From Hsuehochloa calcarea (taxonomy: Eukaryota; Streptophyta; Magnoliopsida; Poales; Poaceae): a stretch of 64,000 bases of DNA. The notes under the pieces are model-generated. The model had not been told where the DNA came from, did not search any database, and worked only from the letters and a program-made list of their open reading frames with translations. Numbering within the stretch: the stretch's first letter is position 1; each line of letters starts with the position of its first letter. Shown in pieces: positions 10,934 to 23,040 of the stretch. The position numbers were made by a program, and so were the translations under genes. The stretch covers positions 35,765,232 to 35,829,231 of the forward strand of contig CM070599.1 in assembly GCA_036346395.1 (NCBI GenBank), read 5' to 3'.

Positions 10934-11653
10934 TGACGAGGATTAAAATCTCTATGTACTACTTTAAATACATAAATAAAAGACCATATGTTTAAGACTA
11001 ACGACCCCTATGGTCGTAAGAGTCATAAACCTTAAGGCTAATGACCTCGTGGTCGTTAGGGTTCCAGAGGTTACTTATAGATACACTGGTTGGATGAGGT
11101 CCTGTACCTAGTTCCCAACGAGATGATTGCTCGTACAAGCAATGAATTGGCATCTGATTTGGCTCTAAGCATATCCTTTACCGTGTGATGAATAGAGCAC
11201 ATGTCGTATTGGCTCTATACCACGCGACGTTTCATGATTCTAAGACACCAGCGATAAACTACCATGCGGTTTAGTGTCTCCCAGACGTTAAACCGCCAAA
11301 CGGTTGATATTTCATCAACCGTCGCCTCGCTCCGACCAGTCGCGGCACTCCCAACAAATGCCTATACCAGGATTAACTGTCGCAACTTCATCAACTATTT
11401 AAGGAAGGACGCGAACGGCGGAAAGGGGATGGAAGCCAATTCGAAAAATTAACAGGCGATTGGATTTCATCTGAAGCATTAGCATAGCAAGTACTACGCT
11501 GAGTGTAATTAGGATTAGTCCACTGCCTTGTCAAGGGCACTCCATGTAAAGGATCCAGTTCATAGCAATAAAGAACAGTCTCATCATCTCCCAATAACTC
11601 TTTGCCATTTTCCTCTGTTTTATTTCGTAAGATCGGCGACTCGATTGTCGACA
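10934..11653 (+). repeat. 3' LTR of the Tat-type element
   Basis: Positions 11103-11653 duplicate the 5' LTR. Because the polypurine-like run ends at about 10930 and TGACGAGG follows, the complete LTR probably starts at 10934 and spans 720 bases (TG...CA). The conservative boundary, set by the two-copy alignment, is 11103. Confidence 0.65.
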
Positions 11654-14249
11654 AAACTCAAGTGTTTGTGCATTTTTGATCTGACAACTCGAAGGACATG
11701 TCTTTGCCTTTTGCTTAACCTTTTTCTCTCTGACCACTTCCATTACTGTAGGTGTCACGTTCTTTTATTTACAAGCCAAGTGCATTTGATTATCTACTTA
11801 CCTAGCAAAAGGAAAGCCACACATCAAATTTGTTTCTTTGCCCAATTCCTTGTTTACCTATTTCAGCACATCGGAGTCATGCCATATTATGGTTTAGTTT
11901 AGCCGAATTGAACATGGCTTGACACTGCTATGGCTTAACTCTACAGCTTTCAGGATTTCCTTTTAATTTGTCATATTCTGGACTCGATGTCAAGGTGTGG
12001 TGTTCTATGTGTTGTCTGTTTTCCCCTTACCCCTGCTTAGTAGCTTCTCCAAATGCTTTTGGTCCTCTCTTGGCGAAAGGCTTCGTTGCAACCTGAGATC
12101 ATTATGTTTCTATGGATCGTGCTGCACACACGATGATAAGGTGTGCTTTATGCTCCTTTGTTGATCCTGGAGTCTCTTGTTTGGTGTTCCTCGGGAACAA
12201 GCCTCTTGATTTGTTTAGATTCAGTGGCATTAAGTGAAATGATAAGAACAAGCTATGCCGTATTTTTAGGTCTACTGGCACCAGTGTTTTAAGCATAGTC
12301 ACATGGATTGCGGGTTGATGCCACATTCCACGTACCGGGTTCATTGACCCGTGACCCTGTTACTCGACCCGGGTACATCATTCGTGTAATTGAGAAGGAA
12401 AAGTGGCGTTCCTCGACCCGTGACCCCGTTCCTCGACCCGGTCGACCCACGTTCCTGGTTACTATGGTTTTAAGCATTTCCATCCTGGAAAGGTCAATGG
12501 ATAATGTTGCTATTCATAAAGAGGCTACCAAGAGAGGATTTAGAGAATTGCAGGTTTCAATTTGAGGCCATTTTGGAGTTGATGATTGTGCATATATTTT
12601 CTTTGACTCTTTTGATCTTCTATCACTCCTTTGTGCTTCTGGATAGTCAAAAAGTAAGTAGGGCATCAATAATATCGCCATTTACATAGGTTTCCTTTGT
12701 TCCTACTTCCTCCTTTAAAACAAAAAAAATCTCAACATTATTGAGAATCATTACCAGTTGAAGTGATTTTTGATTTTTTTTCCTTGACCTAATGATCATA
12801 TGTGTGGCTATGATTTTTTCTGTTGAAGCATCAGTAGATTGCCCACTTTTTCCCAACAACTGAAGCTTTTGGGCAAGCTGTTGGTCCATGAAACTGGAAT
12901 ACTCTTACTTTTTGTGGATGTGCATGCATGCATATACTGTTGCACATTTGCTTGATTGTGTATGTGTGTTTTATGGATGTGCTGATTAATTATGGTACAC
13001 TTCTTTTATTGTCTTGTTGATAGCTTAAGGTGATTTTGCCTTTGTTGCCATGTGTGTTACTTTTGTAGTGACACGGACTTTACTAGTTACTCGATGTTAC
13101 CATTTGTAGATTGTCATATATTTGGATTAGGTGTTGGCCTTATCCACAATTAATTAAGCGTGTCTTCATGACATATGCCATGCATGATTCTGCCCAACTT
13201 TTAGTGCGTGAGGTTTTGTTATTTGAACTTACATTTCACGTAGTATTGAAATTCCTTGCACATTGAAGTGAACTCTTATCTCTTTGATTTCCACTAATGT
13301 TCTTGTGTGCTTACTTGTGATTGTCTATGCGGATGTGTGCATTTGCATGCTTGCTTGCGTTATGTATTGATGTGCTGCTAGTTGTTATGCTACTCTTTTC
13401 TTTGTTGATAGCATAATGTTGCAATGCCTTTTTCAACACTTCTATTACGGTAGCAGCTTGGCCACAAGGTAGTAACCTGATCCTACCAGTGGTTGTTAGG
13501 CTAATTAATTAACATTTCTATCCATGACCTGAGAAAGTGTTATATCTTTAGACTTATTATCGAGGATCACACTACTCAACTTGTACAAAATGATCTAATT
13601 GGTATTTGTAGTCATTGTTCTATTGCTTTTTAGTGTCAATAGAATTGGGAATTTGCAATGCCATGCACAACTACAAAACCTGACCGTTATTTTTAAGCTT
13701 TGCCCAGATAGTGTGGAAAAGAAATCAAGAGGGCTAATCTTTTTTTTAAAAAACAAAGAACATAAGAAAAGGGCTGGGGGTTGGAGTGCCATTGGCTTGT
13801 GTTTACTATCCTTAATCAAGAACCCTTATACCTCCATTTGTGGGTGCATGAACCGATGAACAGAATTGTGCTATTCTTCCATAGAAAAACACTTGTGTCG
13901 TCTGGCAATTTGGTCTGTGATGGGTGGGTCTTGCCTGTATGTACGCAATACCTTGGCTGCTACCAATATGGCACATGATCAAGTAAGGTGCTTTGTTACA
14001 TGATATGCTTAAAGATCTGGCTTATGATATATCTAAAGGAAACAGAATATTAGATGTTACAGCACTTTCCACCCCCTTCTGTTTCCTTCATGCTCTTTTA
14101 TCTCCGTATCTAGCTTCAGTTACATTTATATATTAAAAAAAACATGAAACCTCTATGAATATGCGTTTTTGGAGGGAAAACAGTAGGATAGAATCCTACT
14201 ATATATATTATATAAATAAGTAAAGTTTAATACAAAAGACTAAAAGAGT
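11654..14249. other. Intergenic DNA, no gene found
   Basis: A/T-moderate, T-rich unique-looking DNA with only short ORFs. It probably continues the original PPR downstream flank past the retroelement. One small repetitive patch lies at 12283-12475 (listed separately). No protein domain or structured RNA was recognised. Confidence 0.45.
12283..12475. repeat. Short dispersed-type repeat rich in CGACCCG
   Basis: Flanked on both sides by gttttaagcat. Between these, tgacccgtgaccc(t/c)gtt and ctcgacccgg occur twice each in direct order. It looks like a small non-autonomous transposon or internal duplication. No TSD was confirmed. Confidence 0.35.
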
Positions 14250-14254
14250 CACAG

Positions 14255-14485
14255 CCAAGGATCAAAGAACCGGTACCGGACCAAATCCCGGCAGGGGGGC
14301 GGGAACGGTAACCGGCCGGTTACCGGTTTTCCCGGGGAAATTCCGGTTGAATTTGCTTAAAAATCAACCGAAATTCAAAATTCAAATTTTGAATTAGCAA
14401 ATTCCGGAAAAACCGGTAGGGATTTTGAATCCCGGACCCCGGCTGGTAACCGGGTTACCGGCCAGGAATTTTTCCCTGGTCACAG
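14255..14485. repeat. CCGG-rich inverted repeat element
   Basis: Dense in ggtaccgg, ggttaccgg and ccggttaccgg. The left part (ggtaaccggccggttaccgg) is nearly self-complementary and pairs with the right part (ctggtaaccgggttaccggcc). The middle is A/T-rich (caaattttgaatt). A related sequence lies in the first intron of the PIP2 gene (22925-23040). Probably a non-autonomous DNA element. Confidence 0.45.
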
Positions 14486-16700
14486 CCTTTCCAAAGGGCA
14501 AACAAGAAGAGGAGGAAATCACAAGGTAAAATTCTCAAGCCAGGAGTTAAGAGCTAGGAGCAGAGGAGTTTGTCACCGTGAGCTTGATGACAAAGGAGCT
14601 GCAGATCACTTAAAAAGATTCCTTTTTCAATTCTGCTTGTCAGGAGGAAATCCCTCAAATACTTCTCCGTTTCAAACTCTCCAGATTGTTCTATGGATCT
14701 GTATTGCACTATTGCTAGCAATATTTTGAGAAATTGGAGTTTTTGAAACCATGATGATCTTATTGGGTAATCTGATGGAGAGTTTGGAATCATTATGCAA
14801 GTATTGATCCGATAAGTAATTACGACACTTGGTAAGTGTAAACTCATAGCTCCATCAGAGGACCATAAAGATGATGAAAAGAAAGTCATAGCTCCATAAA
14901 AGAAAAAACCTTGGGGAATCCAGCCATGAAGAAAATCCTCTATAAGAAACTTGAGCTTGGCAAGTGTATATTCTGAACTCTGAAGACTAGCTGCTTCGAA
15001 TTTTCTCCTCCCTACTGCTTATGCCATGTATTTTTTGGCGCTAATAAATTTTTTAGAAATGTGCATAGCCCAGAGCTATGTGTTTGCACGGCGATCACTT
15101 CTTATAAGGAAGGATGCATGTGTTACAAGTTACACGATCACCATCAGTCCATCACTGCATTGTTGAACGGAGATAGGGAGTTATTTAGTTTTATTTGACG
15201 ATTAGGAGACTCGTAAAGCTTGCAAAACTGTCACTAAGCTATTATTTTGCTGTTTCTTTTATGGGTTTCTCTTGTTGTTACTGTTCAATTTAGCTATTTG
15301 AAAGTAATTTTGGAGGAAGGGCATTTCACGGAGTTGCTCCCTTTCAATGTCATGCTACTGCAGCATTATTTGGTTTATTATGTTGAATTTTGGACTGAGC
15401 CAAGTGCATCGGTGTCAATTTGTAACGTAAGGAAGCCTGGATGGTTAATGTTTGGAATCTACTGTTATTACCAGTACTTTTTCTACCATCCATTCATTTG
15501 CAGTCTTAAATTTCTTCAGACATGAAGATTCCAACCAACTTTTCTTGTGCATTTCACATTTCATGAGCATACAACATTATGTGTTACATTAAAATGTGCA
15601 GATTAGAAAGAGCATCAGATAACTTGCTGGGCTCACGATGCTTGAACTCACTTCTGTGGTTTGTTGACTACACTACAAGTCTCTTTTGAGCTAGCCTGGA
15701 ATTATCCTACGATCACACAAGCATGACAGTAGAATGTTGGTATCACACTTGTAATTTCCCCCCTTATTTTGTGCTAGATTTTGGTTGCTTACGGATTCTG
15801 TTGTAAGGAGATAGTTTACTAGAAATGTGCATTTATTTTTCATTTAGAATATCTGTGATTCAGATCAGAATTGCCTATTTATGAAGTGTGATTCAGTTTG
15901 TGCGATCTCAGATTACTTCTTGTTATACCGATGCTCCCCCCATGTTCTTCAACCGAAATTATGATTATTCATATGTGGATGTGAAATTGTGAATCATCCC
16001 GAGGCAGATCATTCAGCGGTTCTTCAAAGGCACTACCAGTGTTTCACAGCACAGGGGCAAGCCCAGGTTTGCACTTTTCTTGGAAGAACGTTCTTATTGA
16101 TGCACTTGCACATGATGTTTTTTAAAATATTGTTTTATTTGAATGTTACTTTCTGTCAGCCTGTCATGAGATGTTTGGATAGATTTTCAAATTTTCCCTA
16201 GAATTATATTGTGAATTCGAGGGAGCGAGCTTCATTGGCATGCAATCCTTTTACTATCTGATCTAAAGTCTGCACAGACATATGCTGCATGCCTGATTGT
16301 TACACGTTGGTTGAATAATAGACCCATTCTATGGGTAGTGCGCAAGGTCTTCTGCTTGTTTGCATGTGAAATGGAATTCGCACTTTGTTTTATAAAAAAC
16401 GAAATGAAAAAGAACCTGTTGTCCTGCATTGCCAGCGCAGTTGTAGAAATCCATCAAATAATTCGGCGTGAATAGGACTCGAGCCGTCCAGCTCATTTCA
16501 ACCATAACGGCATAAATTATGCCAGGTGTCAGTGTCAGTGTCAGTGTTGAATTGGTCGGTCCTTGTATATTTTTTTCCGTATAGTATTCTATGGCTGCAG
16601 TGCACCCACTTGTTGACCTTGCGTAGAAATGTAAAAGTATGTACAATGGTGTAGAAATGTAAAAATATGTAGAATGGTGTAACGTCAATTGTTCGTAAGA
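14486..16700. other. Intergenic DNA, no gene found
   Basis: Only short ORFs, the longest on the minus strand at 14554-14889, without recognisable motifs or codon bias. The stretch ending in gggcaagcccag/gtttgc near 16055-16065 resembles an exon/donor junction, but nothing joins to it. Confidence 0.4.
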
Positions 16701-16704
16701 TTTA

Positions 16705-16965
16705 TCACGTTGGATATTAGATGACGTGGATGAGGAGAGTATGGAGAATTGTGCTTTCTTATGCAGTAGTCGACTCTAATACGAGAAATAAGATAAATTA
16801 TACATAAATGAGTTGTCTATAGAGACATATAAAAAAATAATTCATTGTAGGAGTTGTTTTTAATGTTATCTATAGATGATACGAAGGGTTATTATAGAAA
16901 ACAGTTGTTTATACCATTATACATGTTCTAATGATAAGTATTTTTGTAGTTACAAGCAAAGAGAA
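16705..16965. mobile_element. Possible degenerate MITE
   Basis: A/T-rich non-coding block with words (aataagataaattatacataaatgag, shown in part) reminiscent of the arms of the fold-back element at 2805-3318. It contains short inverted words (gttgtctatagaga and ttatctatagatga). Weak evidence. Confidence 0.3.
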
Positions 16966-18356
16966 AAAAAAGTTCATCAAGCTTCCTGTAAGGAAATAAA
17001 TTGGCATTCACTTTCTGTTTCGTGCTGTTGCTGTCTTCATCAATGAAAAGCGACTGGAACTGTCCTGTTCTGTTCATAAGCAAAACAACGGCATCTATGG
17101 ATGAGCATGGACGACACAGGAAAGAGTGGCAAGCCTATGTCAGAACAAGCAACCGCATAGCTTTCTTGTGAAAGTATAGCTAATTGCAGACGGTTCTGGT
17201 ACGGCAACTTGCAATCCGGGAGACATTTCTCGTTGTGATTTGAACTATTGTGCAATTTCTGGACGAAACGTTCTGTTGTCTGATCAGGACAGGGAAAATG
17301 GCCTCCAGACTGCAGTGATGCCATGCTCGTTGCAGCGAAACGCTCTTACATCCCAAACTTAATTCGGAATGTGTACCAGAATGGTTGCGGTTTTCGTTAC
17401 TTAGATAAGTACGCCTGACATTTTTTTTGTGAGATGGTACGCCTGACATTTTTTTTGTGAGATGGTACGCCTGACATCATGGCAAGGCCTAAATAAACTA
17501 GGCTGCAAAATTGTACACCTCTTCCTTTCAGAATTCAGAGAAGGGAGGGAGGGATACAGCCAATGCTGGCACATCATGCAACATTTAGGTTGCACCCAAT
17601 CGAGCTTCTGATAACAATCTTATTTAGCAAGTGGCTTTTGCGACGTGCCTATGCATGATGGTTCCTTGTCCTTGTTATTATTAGCAACCAAATTGCTGGT
17701 TAAGCGCTTTTGTTCCATTGGTGGAGAAGAATATTGCTCTGCCAGACAAACGACAATAACACAAAACCCCCGCCAAATATTCGCTAGCGACTGGCAGCAG
17801 CTAGTGTCTCCTGCAGGTGAAAACACAGTTGCAAGCAATTCTCTGATTCCCAGAACTCCGGAATGCATGCATACATGCCTGTAATTCTCATTTCTCATGA
17901 GTAAATTTTGATTGTTGCTTAACGCTTACCGGTGGAATAATTGCCTCTGCAGTGCACCGTGACAATCTCACTGAAACTATTGCGCGTGGCCATTGTTCAC
18001 TCGCTGCACACGTACAGCCAGGCAGACTTACGATCGAGTGACGAGTCTCCCATCATCTCAAATTCTCGAATGCCTGCATGCATACACCGTCGCTGAATTA
18101 AACTGGACCACTAATCAAAAGTAAACCCCCCGTATTAGGCACAGCCACCAGTTAGCTATCTTGGCTCTGGAATGATCTAACATGAGGGCTTTAGTCGGTT
18201 GTGGGCGGCAAATTATAACCCAGAAATAAACCCTAACCAGAAAACCTTAGCTAGGTCTTATCTTTGACTACTAAATCACTAGACAAGCTAATCATAAAGC
18301 GAGCGCCCTACTCCTGCCTCATGTCACGAGCCAGTAGCTGCCATCCGTCTCGCCCC
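16966..18356. other. Upstream region of the PIP2 gene
   Basis: No gene seen. It contains a 28-base tandem repeat at 17409-17478. The last few hundred bases before 18357 should hold the aquaporin promoter. No specific transcription-factor sites are claimed. Confidence 0.4.
17409..17478. repeat. 28-base tandem repeat, about 2.5 copies
   Basis: Units at 17409-17436 and 17437-17464 are identical, beginning gtacgcctgaca, then a T8 run, then gtgagatg. A third partial unit follows. Confidence 0.85.
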
Positions 18357-18357
18357 C

Positions 18358-18364
18358 ATAAATA
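18358..18364 (+). promoter_or_regulatory. TATA box of the PIP2 gene
   Basis: ATAAATA in a GC-rich context, about 105 bases upstream of the ATG at 18467. This predicts a transcription start near 18390 and a 5' UTR of about 75 bases. Confidence 0.55.
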
Positions 18365-18631
18365 CCTCACCCTCTCCTCGACTGCTCACCTCACACCACA
18401 CCGAGCGAGATAAGCACACAGCGCATTTGCCGCTTGCGCACACTGCTTTTGTCAGCTGCTTAGGCGATGGCGAAGGACATTGAGGCGGCGGCGGTTCCAG
18501 AGGGCGGGGAGTACACGGCCAAGGACTACTCCGACCCGCCGCCCGCGCCGCTCATCGACGCGGAGGAGCTGACCAAGTGGTCACTGTACCGCGCGGTGAT
18601 CGCCGAGTTCGTGGCCACGCTCCTCTTCCTC

Positions 18632-21600
18632 GCGCGGAAAGGGCGGTCACGACGGGGCGCCGAGCAAAGACAGCGCGAGTAGATCTAGCGGCGGTGGCCG
18701 TGACAAGAGCCACATCCGCTGTTTTAACTGTGACAAGATGGGCCACTATGCATCTAAATGCAGGGCCCGGAAGGAGGAGGAGGCACACCTCACGAGCGCA
18801 GACGACACCGAGCCGGCCCTGATGCTCGCGGTGTCGGAGGAGATGGCGCCGAAACAGCAGGAGCGGCAGGATGCCGTCCTACTAAGCGAGGAGAAGACAA
18901 GGCCGGAAGAGAAGGCTGCTCCTTGTCATGTCTGGTACCTGGACAACGGGGCGAGCAACCACATGACCGCGACAGGGCGAAGTTCCATGAATGGACGAAA
19001 ATGTCACCGGCAAGGTCAAATTCGGCGATGGCTCGACGGTGCAAATCATGGGCAAGGGATCAATCTTGTTCAGCTGTAGGAACGGGGACCAGTGGCTGCT
19101 CCAAGAGGTATATTACATCCCGAGGCTCCGAAGCAACATCGTGAGCCTCGGACAACTAACCGAGACCGGTCACAAAGTGATCATGGACGAGGACACCCTG
19201 CAGGTGCTCGACAAAAGTCATGCGAGGCTGCTCATGAAGGTGAGGCGCACTGCAAATCGTCTTTACCAAATCGAGTTGCATCTAGCGGAGGCGGTATGCC
19301 TCCTGGCGAACCTTGAAGATCCGGCTTGGCTATGGCATGCCAGGCTTGGCCATGTCAACTTCCACGCTATGAAGCTCCTCGTTGACAAGGGGATGGCGGT
19401 GGGTGTGCCGCCAATCACGCACCCGAACCAGTTGTGTCAAGGGTGTTTGGTGGCGAAGCAAGCGAGGCAGTCATTCCCAAAGAATGCAAATTACAGGCGA
19501 GAAGCCGCTGAGCCGTTACATGTCGACTCTCGTGGTCCGATCACACCTTCGACCCTCGCCGGTAACAGCTACTTCATGTTAATCGTTGATGATTACTCTA
19601 GGTGGATGTGGTTGTACGTGATCAAGACGAAGGACCAAGCTTGCTCTGTGTTCCGAAGATTCAAATTACAGGTCGAGAACACGAGCGAGCAACGCATCAA
19701 GACGTTGAGGACTGATCGCGGTGGGGAGTTTCTCTCCGCTGAGTTCAACCGGCTCTGCGAGGAGGCCGATCGAGCGACACCTCACCGCGCCATACACGCC
19801 ACAACAAAACGGCGTGGTGGAGCGGAGGAACAGGACCGTGATGGCGATGGCGAGGTCCCTTCTCAAGAGCATGACGCGTGCGGAAGGTTTTGGGGAGGCG
19901 GTGCGACACGCGGTGTACCGCTAAACCGCTTACCAACGAAGGCACTGGCGAACGCACTCCGCTCGAGGCACGAACGGAAGGAAGCGCGATCCGCACATCT
20001 TCGTGTGTTTGGTCGCACGGGCGACGCGAAGGTGGCAACGCCATACCAAGAAACTCGATGACCGGTTACCAATGGTGTACCTTGGCGTTGAGGACGGCTG
20101 CAAGGCGCACCGTCTGTTTGATCCACGGCGCGGGAAAATTCATGTAAGTCGTGATGTAAAATTTGAAGAAAAGCTGGAGTGGTGCTCGAGTACAGGTGCA
20201 GGCGGCGGGGATCCATCGGATTTCGTCGTCGAGGATGAATGTAGCACCGAGCCGACAGAGGGAAACTTTGCGCTGCCCGTGGGTGGTCTGGCAGGCGAGT
20301 CAGCGCCCGCGGCACAAGTTCACCCAACCCCTTCATCGACTATTGGCCGGTGAGGTGACGGGAGGGCCCAAGAACTGGCGCGTGCTACGACACGCATGGC
20401 AGCAACCTCCCCGACATCCCCCACCACTCCGATGATGACGACGGTCTCTGGACCGCTGGCAAATGATCTTGCCACACCTGCCACAGTTGTGGCCACACCA
20501 GTGGTGGGTGGAAGCGGCAAGACCGATGATGGGCCTGTGCTCACATGGGCACATCGACGACATCATGAGAGATGCTCGAAGGCTGGAGCTTGACGAGGAG
20601 GACATGGAAGAAGAGGCCATGCTCGTGGAGACAGAGGAGCCGTCCTGCTACCGCGAGGCCACTGGGCAGCAAGCCTGGGAGGACGCCATGGCCAAGGAGA
20701 TTGAGTCCATTGAGAAGAATGAAACTTGGACCTCACGGCGCTCACCATTTGGACACAAGCCAATTGGGCTCAAATGGGTCTACAAACTGAAGAAAAACTC
20801 AGATGGAGACGTGATCAAGCACAAGGCAAGACTAGTCGCAAAAGGATATGTACAGCGACAAGGAATTGATTTCGATGAGGTGTTTGCACCGGTGGCCAGA
20901 CTCGACACCGTGCGCGTCATCCTTGCCATCGCTGCCAATCGCGGTTGGCAAGTTCACCACCTCGATGTCAAGTCTGCCTTCCTGAATGGAGAACTCGAGG
21001 AAGAAGTCTATGTTGCCCAGCCGGAGGGATTCACAGTAAAGAATAAGGAGCACTTGGTGCTTAAGTTGAGCAAGGCGCTCTACGGGCTCCGGCAGGCCCC
21101 ACGAGCCTGGAACATGCGACTTGATAGAAGCTTGAAGCAGCTCGGTCTTGTGAAGTGTGCTCAAGAACAGGCTGTGTACACAAGAGGAACAGGCCGGGCA
21201 GGAATCATTGTCGGTGTATATGTTGATGACCTCATTGTGATAGGAGAAGACCCAGGTACGATCGCGGCGTTCAAGCAGCAGATGATGTCTGAATTCGAGA
21301 TGAGTGATCTTGGATTGCTCAATTACTATCTCGGGATTGAGGTCAATCAAGAAGAAGACCGCATCACAATCAAGCAGGAAGCTTACGCCAAGAAGGTGCT
21401 GACTCAATTCGGGATGATTGAATGCAATCCCACCAAGATTCCTATGGAACCGAGATCACAACTGTACAAGGACCCTGATGGACAACCGGTGGATGCAACG
21501 GAGTATCGCCGTGTTATTGGTTGCCTAAGGTACTTACTTCACACGGCGCGATCTCTCCTTTCTTTGTCGGGGTGGCTAGCGATTCATAGAGAGACCCACG

Positions 21601-22185
21601 GTGATGCATCACAAGGCGGTCAAGCAGATCCTCAGGTATGTGAAAGGGACTGTGGATTATGGTCTTGTATATACCAGAGGAGGAGATGCTGAGGTGATCA
21701 CAGGCTACACGGACAGTGATCTGGCGGAGACAACGATGACAGGAAGAGTACCGGGGGCATGGCATTCTATGTCAACGAATGCTTGGTGTCATGGAACTCA
21801 CAGAAGCAGAAGACGGTAGCCCTGTCATCATGTGAAGCCGAGTACATAGCAAAGAACGGCGGCATGCCAAGCGCCAGGCTCGAAGCTTGTTGGGCGGTGA
21901 CCGGGAAGGAGAACAGTGCGGTGAAGCTATTTGTTGATAATAAGTTCGCAATTGCATTAATGAAGAATCCCGTATTCCATGGACGCAGCAAGCATATCGA
22001 CATGAGGTTCCATTTTATACGTGAATGCATCGAGGGAGGACAGATCGTTGTGGAGTTCATTCGCACGGATGAGCAACGGTGATGTCTTGTGAAGACGTTG
22101 TCGACAACAAAGTCGGCAACAATGCGGCACTGCTAGGTGTTCGTGATCTTGGGCCACATCGAGATTAAGGGAAGTATGTTGGATT
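18632..22185 (+). mobile_element. LTR-less Ty1/copia fragment inside PIP2 exon 1
   Basis: The internal region of a copia element in natural order. The gag zinc knuckle CFNCDKMGHYASKC lies at about 18717-18762, and protease LDNGASNHM follows. The integrase region runs from about 18990 to 19930 with LWHARLGH, the HHCC finger end (CQGCLVAKQ) and DDYSR. Reverse transcriptase is at about 20640-21560 with LDVKSAFLNGELEEEVY and an intact YVDD. RNase H with SSCEAEYIA follows (about 21820-21850). Several single-base frameshifts (near 18970, 18990, 19765, 19915, 21540) break the polyprotein. The 5' end begins in late gag. The 3' end stops nine bases after a polypurine-like run (aagggaagta), at TGTTGGATT (22177-22185), which looks like the first bases of a 3' LTR. 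No LTR, PBS or flanking duplication exists. Confidence 0.88.
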
Positions 22186-22924
22186 TACATCACGGTGGCC
22201 ACTGTCATCGGGTACAAGCACCAGTCGGACACGAATGTGAACGCCACCGACGCCGCCTGCAGCGGTGTGGGCATCCTCGGCATCGCCTGGGCCTTCGGCG
22301 GCATGATCTTCATCCTCGTCTACTGCACCGCCGGCGTCTCGGGCGGCCACATCAACCCGGCGGTGACGTTCGGGCTATTCCTGGCGCGCAAGGTGTCGCT
22401 GGTGCGCGCGCTGCTCTACATCATCGCGCAGTGCCTGGGCGCCATCTGCGGCGTGGGTCTCGTCAAGGGCTTCCAGAGAGCCTTCTACGTGCGCTACGGT
22501 GGCGGCGCCAACGAGCTCAGCTCCGGCTACTCCAAGGGCACCGGCCTCGCCGCCGAGATCATCGGCACCTTCGTGCTCGTCTACACCGTCTTCTCCGCCA
22601 CCGACCCCAAGCGCAACGCTCGTGACTCGCACATCCCCGTAAGTGCCTCCTCTCACATGCATGCGTGCTATCTGATTTCAATTCTCTCGAGAATGCTCGG
22701 CCACGAATTAGTGGTGCACAGTCGTGGATAATGGAACATGCATGAATTCGCTTCTTGCTGCATGGAAATAAGCATTAAACAGGTAGCTAGGAATATTCTC
22801 CAGTGGAGAAGTTCGTCAGTAGTCCCTAGCTAGCTAGTTTGGTACAGTGCGTGTACAGCAAAATTGTGAGGTCGCAATTTGCAAGTGATTAGCATTAAAC
22901 ATGTACTTTCTCTGGATCAGGGAT

Positions 22925-23040
22925 TCAAAAATTGCCGATAATCGGTTTACCGGTGGGTGCCGGTAGAAGTTCAAACCGGCTCCGAAAATTTCGGTTTGGA
23001 TGAATTTCGTCCAAAAAAATTCGAATTTAAAGTCCAACAG
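22925..23040. repeat. CCGG-rich repeat in PIP2 intron 1
   Basis: Contains ataatcggtttaccggtggg and caaaccggctccgaaa. It resembles the element at 14255-14485 in word composition. It lies wholly in the intron, so it should not affect the protein. Confidence 0.35.

Larger units (their letters stand above)
5236..11653 (+). mobile_element. Non-autonomous Tat-type Ty3/gypsy retrotransposon (gag and antisense gene, no pol)
   Basis: Two direct repeats of about 550 bases (5236-5784 and 11103-11653) share long near-identical stretches and both end TCGACA. The upstream repeat is followed by TGGCGCCGTCCGTGGGGAAG (5787-5806), the form of primer-binding site seen in grass Tat elements. Inside, in order: a gag N-terminal region, a gag core, a Cys/His zinc finger, then about 900 bases of spacer and a minus-strand gene (8977-10593). 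No protease, reverse transcriptase, RNase H or integrase motif is visible. A purine/G-rich run, ttcgggggct (10921-10930), precedes the 3' LTR. No TSD was found, which fits loss of the 5' LTR's outer end. It lies between the PPR gene and its downstream flank. Confidence 0.8.

Noticed and set aside
5231..11658. TSD for the Tat-type element
   Set aside because: tttcc before and aaact after do not match; consistent with a truncated 5' LTR.
18632..22185. LTRs or TSD for the copia insert
   Set aside because: I looked for repeats at both ends and for duplicated PIP2 bases; none exist, so it is not annotated as a complete element.
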